Positions 11,938-22,150 of a stretch of DNA of 64,000 nucleotides are shown piece after piece. This stretch comes from Pseudoneurospora amorphoporcata (taxonomy: Eukaryota; Ascomycota; Sordariomycetes; Sordariales; Sordariaceae). Location: assembly GCA_033297205.1 (NCBI GenBank), contig MU859111.1:62001-126000 (forward strand), in the 5' to 3' direction. The position numbers were made by a program, and so were the translations under genes. Within the stretch, counting starts at the first letter, position 1. Every line of letters starts with the position of its first letter. The notes under the pieces are model-generated. The model was not told the origin of the DNA and searched no databases. It saw only the letters and a list, made by a program, of their open reading frames with translations.

Positions 11938-12770
11938 ACCCAAGGTATAGGCAGCAAATGATGATATAATAATGATGAAGGCGTGCAGTCCCTCGCTACA
12001 AAAGGGGACTGCTCATCCCCACGCCGGTGCTTGCGTGTCCGGGCCTGTTCGGTTATACGGGCCCTCGATAACGCCCGGGGACATGGCATGGGTCCAGGCG
12101 CAAGCACATGGGAACGCTAATAAAAAGCCACCTGGAAATGACATCCAACGCCCTGCAATAGACCTTCCTTCTTGGTAGCACTAACGCATGACATTGCGAC
12201 ATGCCACTGTGGTAACTGTGACACTCTGTCTGCAAGATGTGATTGCCACTTTCATCTCCTTGCTTCATCAACTGGTAAAGTTCAATTCGTGGCCTACCCA
12301 AGGAACGACTAAAGGATAATCTCCGGATACCTTAAGCAGTAGTGGAAGGAAGTAGTGACCCCCAAGTGTTACTGATTCCTTCTGCATCTCATAGGTTCCT
12401 TAGCGTGCATCCCGCTCCTTTCGCGGTCGGTCATTCGCCCACCGCAGCTGCCCCTGTTAGTGCCATTAGTGGCAGGAACCCCGGAGCCTTATCTGAGATA
12501 AGAGCCTTGCGCGTTCTTCCCAACTTTTTGAGCTCGGCTTTGGAAGGACACTTCAGCTGCAACCAACTTTGCTAGAAACATCTCCCTCATCGTTCCTCCT
12601 ATCCTTGCTCCAAATCTTACAGCGGCAGGAGTCTCGGATTACCCAGCACCATATCTCTGACGGACCAATTCCACAAGCGCGACAGCCTTAGCCGACCCTC
12701 CGCCGCATCGCTCTGCTTCAGACACCGAACCCAACAAAGCCACCGTCCGAGTTCGAGAACATCAGCTACA
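11938..12770. other. Intergenic region and 5' leader of the Shr3-like gene
   Basis: About 0.8 kb between two genes on the plus strand: the reductase 3' flank and the promoter/leader of the Shr3-like gene, pyrimidine-rich toward its end. I see no gene or RNA. Confidence 0.4.
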
Positions 12771-13586
12771 ATGTCGGAGACTCACTGGGTAGACTGGAAT
12801 AAGAACACACAGTCCAAGGACTATCGTGGCTCTGGTTCCTTCTCAACCTTCATCATTATCGGCCGTATGTTGTCAACTCTCTTTGCTTCCAATTTGCTGC
12901 CCTTCCCTCTCCATGATCGTCATGGCCCATTCCACATAACAACCCTTTAGTCCCATGGTACGACCGGAAAGCTTACGCGGACATTTTATCTTGAAACAGC
13001 TGTCTGTTTCTTCCTGGGCATTCTGTTTGCCCAATTCCCGTATGACTTTCCTTTGCTCTGGACCTCGGAGCCGGCTCAGGCCGCGTACTACGACTTCCTT
13101 GAGGCGCACGTAAAGTTTCTCCACGCCTCGCCTCCCACCATCTCGCGCATCCTCAACATCGTTATCTTCGTGGGCCTCCTCGGCTTTTTCATGAAGCTAT
13201 TCCGTCCGGCCGAATCCAACGTGTTGTTCGACGGCGCGTCGCTCATTCTGTACGTCATTGGAGTCGGTGTCTACACGAGCAACATCGTCAAGGGAATGCG
13301 CACCATCACTGCTGGCATCTGGGACATGGAAAACTTCGCAGGCATCAAGCACGACGGCCCCGTCTCGGGCGAGGTCGTTCTCGGCAGGGAGGATACCATG
13401 AAGGTGCTCAGCGCTAGCAACACCATTTTGGCCATGGTGCTGGTCGGAGTCCTTGTCTTGCAGGCCGGCCAATGGTACGCCGAGTCTAAGGAGAAGGACG
13501 ATTTTTCCAAGGGCGAGAAGAAGGACAAGAAGAATGGCGGCCAGCAGCAGCAGCCCCAGCAGGTGGAAGATAAGAAGTCGCAGTAG
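12771..13586 (+). CDS. shr3: Shr3-like ER packaging chaperone for amino acid permeases
   Basis: Exon 1 (12771-12864) and exon 2 (13000-13586), joined over a 135-nt intron (GTATGT donor, TGAAACAG acceptor, GCTTACG branch-like site), give 226 residues. The join yields FIIIGPVCFFLGILFAQFPYD, the first membrane helix and loop of the Shr3 family. The conserved PLLWTSEP follows, then further helices (about ILNIVIFVGLLGFF, ILYVIGVGVYT and NTILAMVLVGVLVLQAG). The C-terminal tail is hydrophilic, Lys/Gln-rich and cytosolic. Shr3 resides in the ER membrane, keeps amino acid permeases from aggregating during folding and helps load them into COPII vesicles. Length and helix pattern fit the family. The ATG at 12771 lies in a good context, CTACAATGTC. 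Confidence 0.88.
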
Positions 13587-14700
13587 AAACGTTGCTTCGA
13601 TATTTCGGTGGGCTTGTTCGAAGTGTCGAGCGAAAAGGTGTTTGTCGGTGCCGTTGGACGACCCGATGGTCCAGAACCTCAAATCAGTCAAGGTACGGAT
13701 GTTGAAGGCAGTCAAAGGGACTGAGGTGGAGAGCAATCCAAAATGCCGAGGTGGAGAGCAATCAAGGTGATGTTGTTCAAAGCAATCATGAATTCGAAAT
13801 CGTCAAGTATTTGACCCTGAAGAGGTCTGGATCATTATGCTTGTGATTCAAGAAGATGAAATCGACGTGGATGGAAATGTGGAGGACGAAATTCAAGAAG
13901 AGCCTGAGCCTGTTGGGGCACCAGCTTTCGACCTGCTTCTGCAATCACCGACACCCCCATCTCGCCGGTGGAACTGGAATCGGTTGTCTAGAGATACTTT
14001 AGGGCTTCAGATGGTCCGTAACTTGTTCAGTCTCAGCTGGCCAAGACCACGACTTGAGCTCGTGACTCCTAACCGACTGCCGCCTCCCAACCTGTTCGCG
14101 AGAGAATACCGGAATGGGCGAGGACCCTCCAGTACGAAAAATGTGCTCAGTGCCTACACATACTGATAAACAAGTAGGCAGCCATGGATGGAGACAACAG
14201 TTAAGCTTCGAGACAAAACGCCAAAGAGGGGAGAGATAGTTTTTTATGAACTTGAAATGTTCAACACACTTATTGTGATCATGGAACCTGATGGCTAGTG
14301 ATAACTACCGATCGTCACTCCAGATACCCTAAAAATACAATCTCCAACAGTCCTTGTCCTGATGCGGTCCTATCTACCATGGCTGACGCCTTCTCGCACT
14401 CTTTTGCTTTCTTGCACTCTGTTCATTGAGCATTTCGTCGCCACTATTTTCCCCCTTCTAGCTCTCTTAGATAGACCCTGCGCCAACCCCCCTCCCCCCC
14501 TTCTTGTTTCCCAGCTCTTTTACAAAATAGGCTTCCCATGGTTCCCGTCATCATCAAAAGTTTCATAGCAATCATCGCATCGTTACAGACATCACAGACC
14601 ACACCACACCAACCGTTGACTTCTCTCCATCACCTTACTTTCTTCCGCCACCCCAACACAACTCCATAATCCATCCCGTCCCGCTCCCACTAGCCCGAAC
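13587..14700. other. Tail-to-tail intergenic region between shr3 and ams1
   Basis: About 1.1 kb with the two 3' ends facing each other. An open frame at 13837-14166 has no family resemblance. The part next to ams1 is C/T-rich. No gene is supported. Confidence 0.4.
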
Positions 14701-17700
14701 TCATGCCAACTCCAACCGATAAGACGCAACCTCAAACGGCCTCAAATCAACTTCAAACCTCCCCTCCGCCACATCGAAGCCCGTAACCTCCTCCACCTCG
14801 TCCTCCAGCAAATTGACCTTGCTGACTCTCTTAACCGGCCACCTCGTCTCGATAGTACCTCTCGCGCGTCCGCCCAACGAATCGTAGATCCTGAGAATCA
14901 CGCTCTGGCCCTTCTTCTTCTTCAGCGGGCTTTCGTCCTCCTCGACGGATACATCCTCGTCGTCTTCGGCGCGCTTGATGGTGTCGAGGATGAGGGATGG
15001 GTTGGAGTTATCCGTGAACCAGACGGGTGGTTCCTGTTCGTCGAGAGCAGCGAAGTCATGAGGTGATTCGAGGAGTTTAAGCGGGTTGTTAAACTCGTAG
15101 GCTTTGCGGACGGTCATGGCTCCCAAGGAACCCGTGTGCGGGAAGATGGCCCAGCGGATGGTGTGCGAGCCCATGTCTGCGTGGGCGTCGGGGGCTTTGG
15201 AGGAGCGGAGGAGGGAGAGGCGCATGAGAGAACCGGTGGTGGCGAAGCCGTATTTGGAGTCGTTGAGGATCGAAACGCCGTAGCCGTGCTCGGACAGATC
15301 GGCAAACTTGTGACAGCAAACTTCGAACTTGGCCATGTCCCAGGAGGTGTTGTAGTGGGTTGGGCGGCGGACAATGCCGAATGCGGTTTCGTAGGAGGCT
15401 TCCGTATTGCGGATGTCGACGGGGAATTCGACCTTGAGGAACTTCATGGTTTCGTGCCACTCGACGGTAGACTGGACTTCGACATAGGACTGGAGCTCGT
15501 TGACGGCGGCCGAGAGGCTGATTATGGTTGAGATGTGCGACTCGTCAGAGATCTTGGTCTTGGTGATGACGCTGACGCGGTGTGATTTTTCCTCATGGAC
15601 TTGGGTTTCGCTGGACTGGAGCTCCTTGCGCGTGTCAAGGTGGTAGACTTCGACGTCCCAGGCTTGCCAGTATAGCGGCTTGTCGTCGAAGAGGACGAAC
15701 TGGTTGGCGCGCTGACCTTCGGGGATGATCTCACGCCTGTCGTATTTGTCGTAGAGGGACGTGATGGTGCCGGCTTCGACTCGGACCTTCAGGCGCTTAT
15801 TCTCGAGTACGAAGACTCCGTTGGATTGCTTGTGGAGTTTAACTCCATCCTCCTCTTGCCTGATTTCGTATTGTTGGAGTTTGAGGAGAGGTCCTACACC
15901 CTTGGCAAGGCCGAATTCACCCTTCGATATCTCAACAAGTTCCTCGCGATACCATGGCAGAGTGTTGAGGGTGATGCCACGCTCCATGCTTGTAGTTTCT
16001 ACTTCGAATACGCTCAGTGCCTTGCAGGCATCCTTCAAGAGCTTTGCGCCGGTCTTGAAGATTTGCGCATATAGCTTTGAAAATAAAATTAGTAAGGTTT
16101 CGCCACAAACAGCCGAACTGGTCCAAACATACCTTATCCGAATCATCATAGCACATCTCGATCGAGCTACCAGGAAGACAATCGTGGAACTGGCAGAGCA
16201 GCGTTGCCTCCCACATCTCATCGATTTCCTTCTTTGGATACTTGTAATCCTTCTCCTTAAGTGAAGCAATCGTTGCAAGCTGCTCGATATCCCTCAGCAC
16301 AAACTCGGCCTTCCGGTTGAACTTCTTGTTGTTCGCTTGCGTAGTGTATGTTCCGCGGTGCAGCTCAAAGTACAGTTCGCCAAACCAGGTGACTAGCGAA
16401 TCAGCCTTCCGCTCGAGACTATCGAAGAAGTCATCCACCGAGCCGCCCAAGGACACCCGCGGTAGAAGACCAACGGTATCGCTGATACCACGGCAGCGAC
16501 GAAGCTTCTCCAGGTGCTGCCATGTCGGGCCGCCGCCCCCATCTCCCTTGCCAAAGACGAGCAAGGACGTATGGTCTTGGTCGAGCGACTTGTGCTGTGA
16601 CATGCTGCGCTTAACATCGCTAAAGTGAGCCTCGGCGGTGTACGTCTCTGAGGGAGGCATGTGGCAGATGACCTGCGTGCCGTCGAGGGCAACCCAGTTG
16701 AAGGTCGTGTGGGGGAACTTATTAATGTTGTTCCAGCTCAGTTTCTGGGTAAGGAACCGGGTCATGCCAGAGAGGCGGCAGAGCTGGGGCAGTTGGCTGG
16801 AATAGCCGAAAGTGTCGGGCAGCCAGAATGTTTGTGACCGCTTTCCAAAGTTGCTCTCAAAGAAGCGCTGGCCGTACAAGAACTGCCGGACCAGAGATTC
16901 GCCGCTGGGCATGTTGGTGTCGTGCTCAACCCAGCTACCTCCGATAGGATGGAAACGGCCCTCGGACACCTTTCTCTTGACACGTTCCCAGACATGGGGA
17001 TATAGCTGCTTGCACCACTTGTATTGCTGAGCTTGCGAACAAGCAAAGTTGAGCTCTGGGTAGCGGTCCATCAGGTCACACTGGTTGGACCATGATCGAG
17101 CCACCTTGCGCTTCGTCTCATCCCAGGGCCATAGCCAGCAGCTGTCGATGTGACAATGGCCGATACCAAAGACAAGCGGCTGTTTTCCCTTCTTCGTATC
17201 GTACACCCTGGCCGAGTCAACGTCCGGACCAAGGTACTGCTGAGCAATCTCCCGACACTTTTTGAGGGAGTCCTTATTGCCGAGCTCAAAGGCCTCGATA
17301 ATCTCATTGCACGTCTTCAGCGCCTGATGCTGCTCCCACGACTCACTGGGGAACTCGCGTGCTGCATCTCCGATAATCCAGATATCGATGTATAACTGCC
17401 GGGCATCCGGGTTCACGGCCACGATCTCGGCCTTATCGAGACGAAAGTGCTTGTTCGGGGCAGGAGGCTGGATAATATCGCCCCCCTTAGCTGCACCGAA
17501 CATGCCATTGCAGGCCATCTCGATGTAGATGGTATGTTCCTTTCCGTCACGGAACGAGTCCGGCAGTATCCACTCGGTACGTTCACCACCGCCCGTCAAA
17601 CCCTGGAGCGGCTTGCCATCATGCGTCCAAACCATGCCCTCGTTGTTGGCGTCCCAGTGGAGTTCGAGCAGCCTCTTGTCGCGCAAGTCCTTGGGGACTG

Positions 17701-18028
17701 TGAGGATGACCTTGAACCAGTGGGTAGACCAGGCAGGACCGAACCAAGCGCCGACTTCTGTCTTTCTGAACTCGTGCTTGACGGCCTCGTCAAAGGTTGG
17801 TCGATCCTGGCCGGGGGCATCCCAGACGGACAGCTCGACATGGGGCTCGCCCGAGGCGACGCCCTCAAACATCATGGCATTGAGGTTGTTGTTTTCCCAT
17901 TGTCCCTTTGCGTAGAACTGACTGATGCGATCCTTGTAGATGTTGGCGATGTATTGGCCCACAGGCTTGGGTGCGCGTACCGGGTAGGCCGAGATAGGCT
18001 TGCGCTGGGTTGCTGATTCCCCGCCCAT
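14701..18028 (-). CDS. ams1: Alpha-mannosidase Ams1, glycoside hydrolase family 38
   Basis: Exons 18028-16133 and 16074-14701 are joined in phase 0 over a 58-nt intron (GTATGT...TTCAAAG), giving 1089 residues, matching the class of about 1,080 residues in yeast. The join restores MCYDDSDK-LYAQIFKTG. Catalytic GH38 motifs are present: HCHIDSCWLWPWDET (about 291-305; metal-binding His and Asp), FWLPDTFGYS (about 402-410; nucleophile Asp) and HDTNMPSGESL. The beta-sandwich region at the C-terminus is complete. There is no signal peptide, as expected for an enzyme made in the cytosol and brought to the vacuole by selective autophagy or the Cvt pathway, where it trims mannose from free N-glycans. 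I used ATG 18028; an in-frame TTG 15 bases upstream is not needed. Confidence 0.95.
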
Positions 18029-18461
18029 CTTTTGATATACCAAGGGTGTATGGTGTTGGTATGAGAGTCGAGTAGTCGAGAGGGGGGACGGGTGGACGAG
18101 ATGATCTAGGATCTTGCCGGGAGGAGGAGCGTAGATATAAGCTGCTAAGGTAGCGATCGTAGAGAGGAACTAGGTAAAGGTTGTATAGGCTTAGAGGTCG
18201 AGCGGGAGATAAGGTAGTATGGTCAAGCGTAGGTCATAACACGACAAGTCATCCACCAGGATCTCGAGTTATTTGAAAAAGAAGATTTAGGTAAAGCGTC
18301 TGTCTGTTTGGCACACGGCTATATTTCTGACGAAACTAACGATTCTGCTGTACACATTGGGGCCAACGGACGGTATTGGTATTGGTATCGTGGTGTATGT
18401 TTCGGGACGCGAGTGTTGTCTTTGGTTTGTAGACGAGGTTGCGGCCAGCGAACAAGTCTTT

Positions 18462-18475
18462 GGGGGGGGGGGGGG
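18462..18475. repeat. Homopolymer run of 14 G
   Basis: Fourteen consecutive G lie about 440 bases upstream of the ams1 start codon. This is the longest G run I see in the window. Confidence 0.9.
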
Positions 18476-20564
18476 AAGTCAATCGCGGGTCGAGGAGGAG
18501 GAGCAACCAGGAATGGAATGGAGGAGGAAAAGAGGAAATGCTTGCAAAAAGGACGGACCGACCGACGGGGGGGGTTGGTTATCGGATCCAATCTTCTGCC
18601 AATGTTTCCTCACAAGTCCGTGTGAGGAAGTGCTGAATTGGCAGGCTGGCAGCTGGCTGGCCCTTGAGGTGGAGGTGGTTCTTTCCGAGTGGAGATCGGG
18701 CTGCTGGCCGGTCAGGCTCGGTGGTGTCGGGTGTCCAATCCGCGGCCGCTTGTCCTGTGCACAGTGCTGAGCTGTTCCTGCTCGTTGCTGTCAGGGCTGA
18801 GCGTTGTGGCCGGGGTATATCCACTGCAAGCCACCGCCTGAAACATCAGAAAAACAGCAAGTACAGGGGGCAAAGGGGACAAATGCGGGGAAGCCATGTT
18901 CACCATGCCCTCCCTCACTTTGATGATTTCTCTTTCCATCGTCCGTCCAGTTGAACTCGATCTTTCCTCTTCCAGCCTATCAGAAGGCGGGGGAACAAAA
19001 GCGCCTGCACTGCAGAAAACATGAAGTGAGTGCAACAGCCTCTTGTACAGCAACAGCCAATTTGGACCCCCAACATGTCGTAACTTTCAGGAGTTAAGAA
19101 GTGTGAATGCATTACACGCATTTACACGCATGCGGTCGATCTAGTTTCTTCAAACGACGAGGAACCACGACAACACGCCTAGCCGTCGACTGTTCCCGTC
19201 CCGTTTCAGCAACCGCGTTGGCCGACCATACATCGTGAAACACACTACACTCTTCTCTAAACTACATGATTATTTTTTTTTTTCCTTTCTATCTTACATC
19301 TTCAAGGTCGGTAAGGTTTGCGAACTGGCAAGCAAAGTATCCCGTCCGTCCTTCCATCCGAAATAGCCGATTAGATACATACGCCTCTCGGGTTGTGTTT
19401 GATACGAGCTTCTTCCTCCTTGGTAGTTCTGGCCTCTTCTCTCTACATACAGACAGGTATCCGTCCCGAGGATTCGGCCCCCCCCTCCGAGCCCCCGTTT
19501 GGCCCCCATTTCTGTCAAGGTGGTTTTGATATTGGATATTTCGGAACGCAGATCAGACAACCCAAGACATGGAATGGAACTTTGACAACATATGACACAT
19601 TGACACACTAAAAGAGAACGATACTTATTCCATCCAAGCAATTAAGATAAAAAAGGGTCCATGATCGCCAAGTCACCCCCCTCAAACACAGATCGATTTC
19701 TCTGGCAGTTTGGTGGGTTCCAGACCCGAACGCACAATTCAGTCGAATTGTCGCTGTCTCGCTGTCTTGTCTCATCGTCCTGTCATTGATGTTTGTTGTG
19801 AAACTTGGCAAGGAACAGATGGCTCTGATAAGCCAAACTGAGAAGAGGTAAAGAAGACATTAAAGGTTTGATTTAATATGGCGGGGGAAAAAATGGATCT
19901 AGAAGGGTTCTGCATGCTGTCTGTCTCTGTAAGTTTGTCTCGTATGTGTCTCGCCTCGTTCGTCGTGTGCCGTGTGCGTGTGTGCAGATTCTTGTATCAC
20001 TACCACGCCACCTCGAACAACCAATATCTGTCCCAGGCAATCAGGGCTCAAGGAGTCAAATACTCCTTCTTGGACTGGCCAAAGTCGATCCCTTTTCGCT
20101 GTTCTGCTGCCCTGCTACCCTGTTGCGCTGTTGTCCCGGCAGGCATACATTTGACAACAGGGCAGATAGGTAGGCGAGAGTCCGGAGACACAACTACAAC
20201 AACGGACTCGGACTCGATCACTCGAGCACAGGTCCGGTCCGTGTTACCATGCAATTTTACTTTTTCTTTTGAGGGATGGGGGTAGTACCACCTGTCACAA
20301 GACACCACGACACCATCTCGTTGTCGGAATCACGGGGCAGGCAAAGGCAAATGGATTTCCGTCACTGCTGGGTTTTGTGTGTGTTCAAAATAAGTAGGTG
20401 GATGGTTTCGTCTGTGTTGTGTTCATAAGAGGTAAAGTCGAGTATGTAGTTCATTGCTACTTAGTGCAAGTGCAAGGTGAAGTAAGGTAAGTTAGATGAG
20501 AGAGAAGTATGTACGCTACCCTATCATCCAAGCAATGTACGAAAGGAAAGGTGTTGTGCTGTGT

Positions 20565-20580
20565 TGTGTGTGTGTGTGTG
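20565..20580. repeat. (TG)8 dinucleotide repeat
   Basis: A short TG microsatellite in non-coding sequence, 3' of the acidic orphan gene. Confidence 0.8.
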
Positions 20581-20773
20581 AAACCCCGGAATCAACGCCG
20601 CCGCTCCGAGCACAAACCGTCGCCATGACCATAACCCGTTACCCAAAAACGCCCCGGTGTTTCCCCTTTCCCTTCGCTGTAACTTTGCCGACCCCCGATC
20701 TATGTGGTATCCCATCCAGCATAAAGCAAAAGAAACAAACAGAGAAAGGCCGAAATAGCTGAAACTCCGCGCT

Positions 20774-22150
20774 TCACGAAATCTCGCTCGCTCCTCTCTT
20801 TCTCCCCGCGCTTCCCGACCCTGTGGTGCCCAACTGGACCTCCTCCGACCCCGTCCCCTCAGGCGACATGACAACAGCGTCTTCCACCTTTGTGTACTTC
20901 TGCTGCTGCTGATGTTGATGTAGCGAGGGAACAGCAGTAACCTTCACCTTCGGTCCCTGCTGATCGTTCCCGTATACGCACTCATACACCACATTCTCCT
21001 CTTCTTCCCCATCCCCTTCCTCCTCTTCGTATTCCTCGTCTTCATACTCCTCTTCTTCTTCTTCTCCCTCCTCATAATCCTCCTCATACTCATCATCTTC
21101 GTATTCCTCATATTCCTCCTCCGAACTCTCCTCACTATCGCTCTCATCCAGACTCAACACCCCCAAAAGCGGGACGTCGATCCTCGCCAGCTGCGACTTG
21201 ATCAGGTTATCCGCGATGGTGTAAAGCTGGGAGTCTTTGTCTTCGGTCTTGGTTTCCGGCAAGTCTTCCCCGTGGCGGCCGCCCAGAGAAAAAATGGCTT
21301 CGGCTGGGTCTTGGAGGGGTTCGTGGACTTCTGGTGATGGCTGGGGGACCTTCCCCTTCTCTATTGTACCGGCAGTCGGGCCACCCGGAGAGGCGGCCGT
21401 GGGTGGTAAAACCCCAATAGGCACATCCAAAACCCACCTCCTGACCACCTCTCCCTTCGTCACTTTTACGTTCCCTCCATATCCTCCTCCATTTCCTCGG
21501 GACTGCTGGCACATCAAGCGCTGCCTCTCCCTCTGCTCCAACCCGCGCTTAAACACCCTCTTCTGCTTCCTTCGCCTTCGCTGAATCCGGTCCCGAATGT
21601 ACCAGGCCACCACCAGCATGGTAGCCTGCATCATCTCCTGGCACTTGGCGCGCTGCATGTTGGCCCACTGCTGGCACCGCTGCTGCCGGAAGTTGGCGAT
21701 GGCTTGGCACCGTTGTTGGTAGTAGGCGGCGATGCGCGAGGCCATGGCGAGGTATGTGGGGTCGAGGGTGGGGATCGTTGCTGCATCTGTTCCTGTCACA
21801 GGGTTCGTCTTCATGCCAAATGGGAGATTTGTTTGTGTCTGTGGTAGTGGTGTTCGGCTTTGTGATTGTGGTGGCGGTACGGGAGCGCTGCTGCTGGACT
21901 GCCGGGAGGAGACGGGGGTTGGCTGTTGCTGCTGCGCATCTTGTTGTCGTTGCTTTTGTCGTTGCTGTTCCCGTACTTGCTGCGCATGCGCGGCAAACAT
22001 GTTGAAGAAGGCTTCTTGTTGAGAGGTTGTTGTGATTGTTGTCTTGGACATGTCGGGAGACACTGGGTCCTTGGCGAATAACGGCTGCTCCGGGGGAGGT
22101 GTCGCCGGAACGTGGGCTTGGAACGGATGCGGCATCGGCGTCGTCATCAT
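20774..22150 (-). CDS. Orphan acidic protein with Cys 11-mer repeat and one hydrophobic segment
   Basis: One uninterrupted frame of 458 residues from ATG 22150 (a second ATG follows directly). I do not recognise the family. In order: a Pro/Gln/Ser-rich disordered N-terminus with a Gln-rich stretch (about 57-76). Residues 145-177 are three successive 11-residue units, QQRCQAIANFR, QQRCQQWANMQ and RAKCQEMMQAT, placing Cys at 148, 159 and 170. Next come a hydrophobic stretch ATMLVVAWYI and a strongly basic block RRRRKQKR, a linker with RRWVLDVPIGVLPP, and a highly acidic Glu/Tyr/Asp tract (about 335-385). The basic C-terminal tail ends KRGASEIS. The order suggests a membrane-associated or coiled-coil protein, but function is unknown. 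Protein-like composition and length make it a real gene. Confidence 0.75.
   Translation of the reverse strand: MMTTPMPHPFQAHVPATPPPEQPLFAKDPVSPDMSKTTITTTSQQEAFFNMFAAHAQQVREQQRQKQRQQDAQQQQPTPVSSRQSSSSAPVPPPQSQSRTPLPQTQTNLPFGMKTNPVTGTDAATIPTLDPTYLAMASRIAAYYQQRCQAIANFRQQRCQQWANMQRAKCQEMMQATMLVVAWYIRDRIQRRRRKQKRVFKRGLEQRERQRLMCQQSRGNGGGYGGNVKVTKGEVVRRWVLDVPIGVLPPTAASPGGPTAGTIEKGKVPQPSPEVHEPLQDPAEAIFSLGGRHGEDLPETKTEDKDSQLYTIADNLIKSQLARIDVPLLGVLSLDESDSEESSEEEYEEYEDDEYEEDYEEGEEEEEEYEDEEYEEEEGDGEEEENVVYECVYGNDQQGPKVKVTAVPSLHQHQQQQKYTKVEDAVVMSPEGTGSEEVQLGTTGSGSAGRKRGASEIS

Larger units (their letters stand above)
18029..20773. other. Intergenic region upstream of ams1
   Basis: About 2.7 kb containing the ams1 promoter and the 3' flank of the acidic orphan. 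It includes a run of 14 G (18462-18475) and a GT repeat (20565-20580). Open frames such as 18357-18770 overlap on both strands and show no family resemblance. No gene is supported. Confidence 0.45.
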
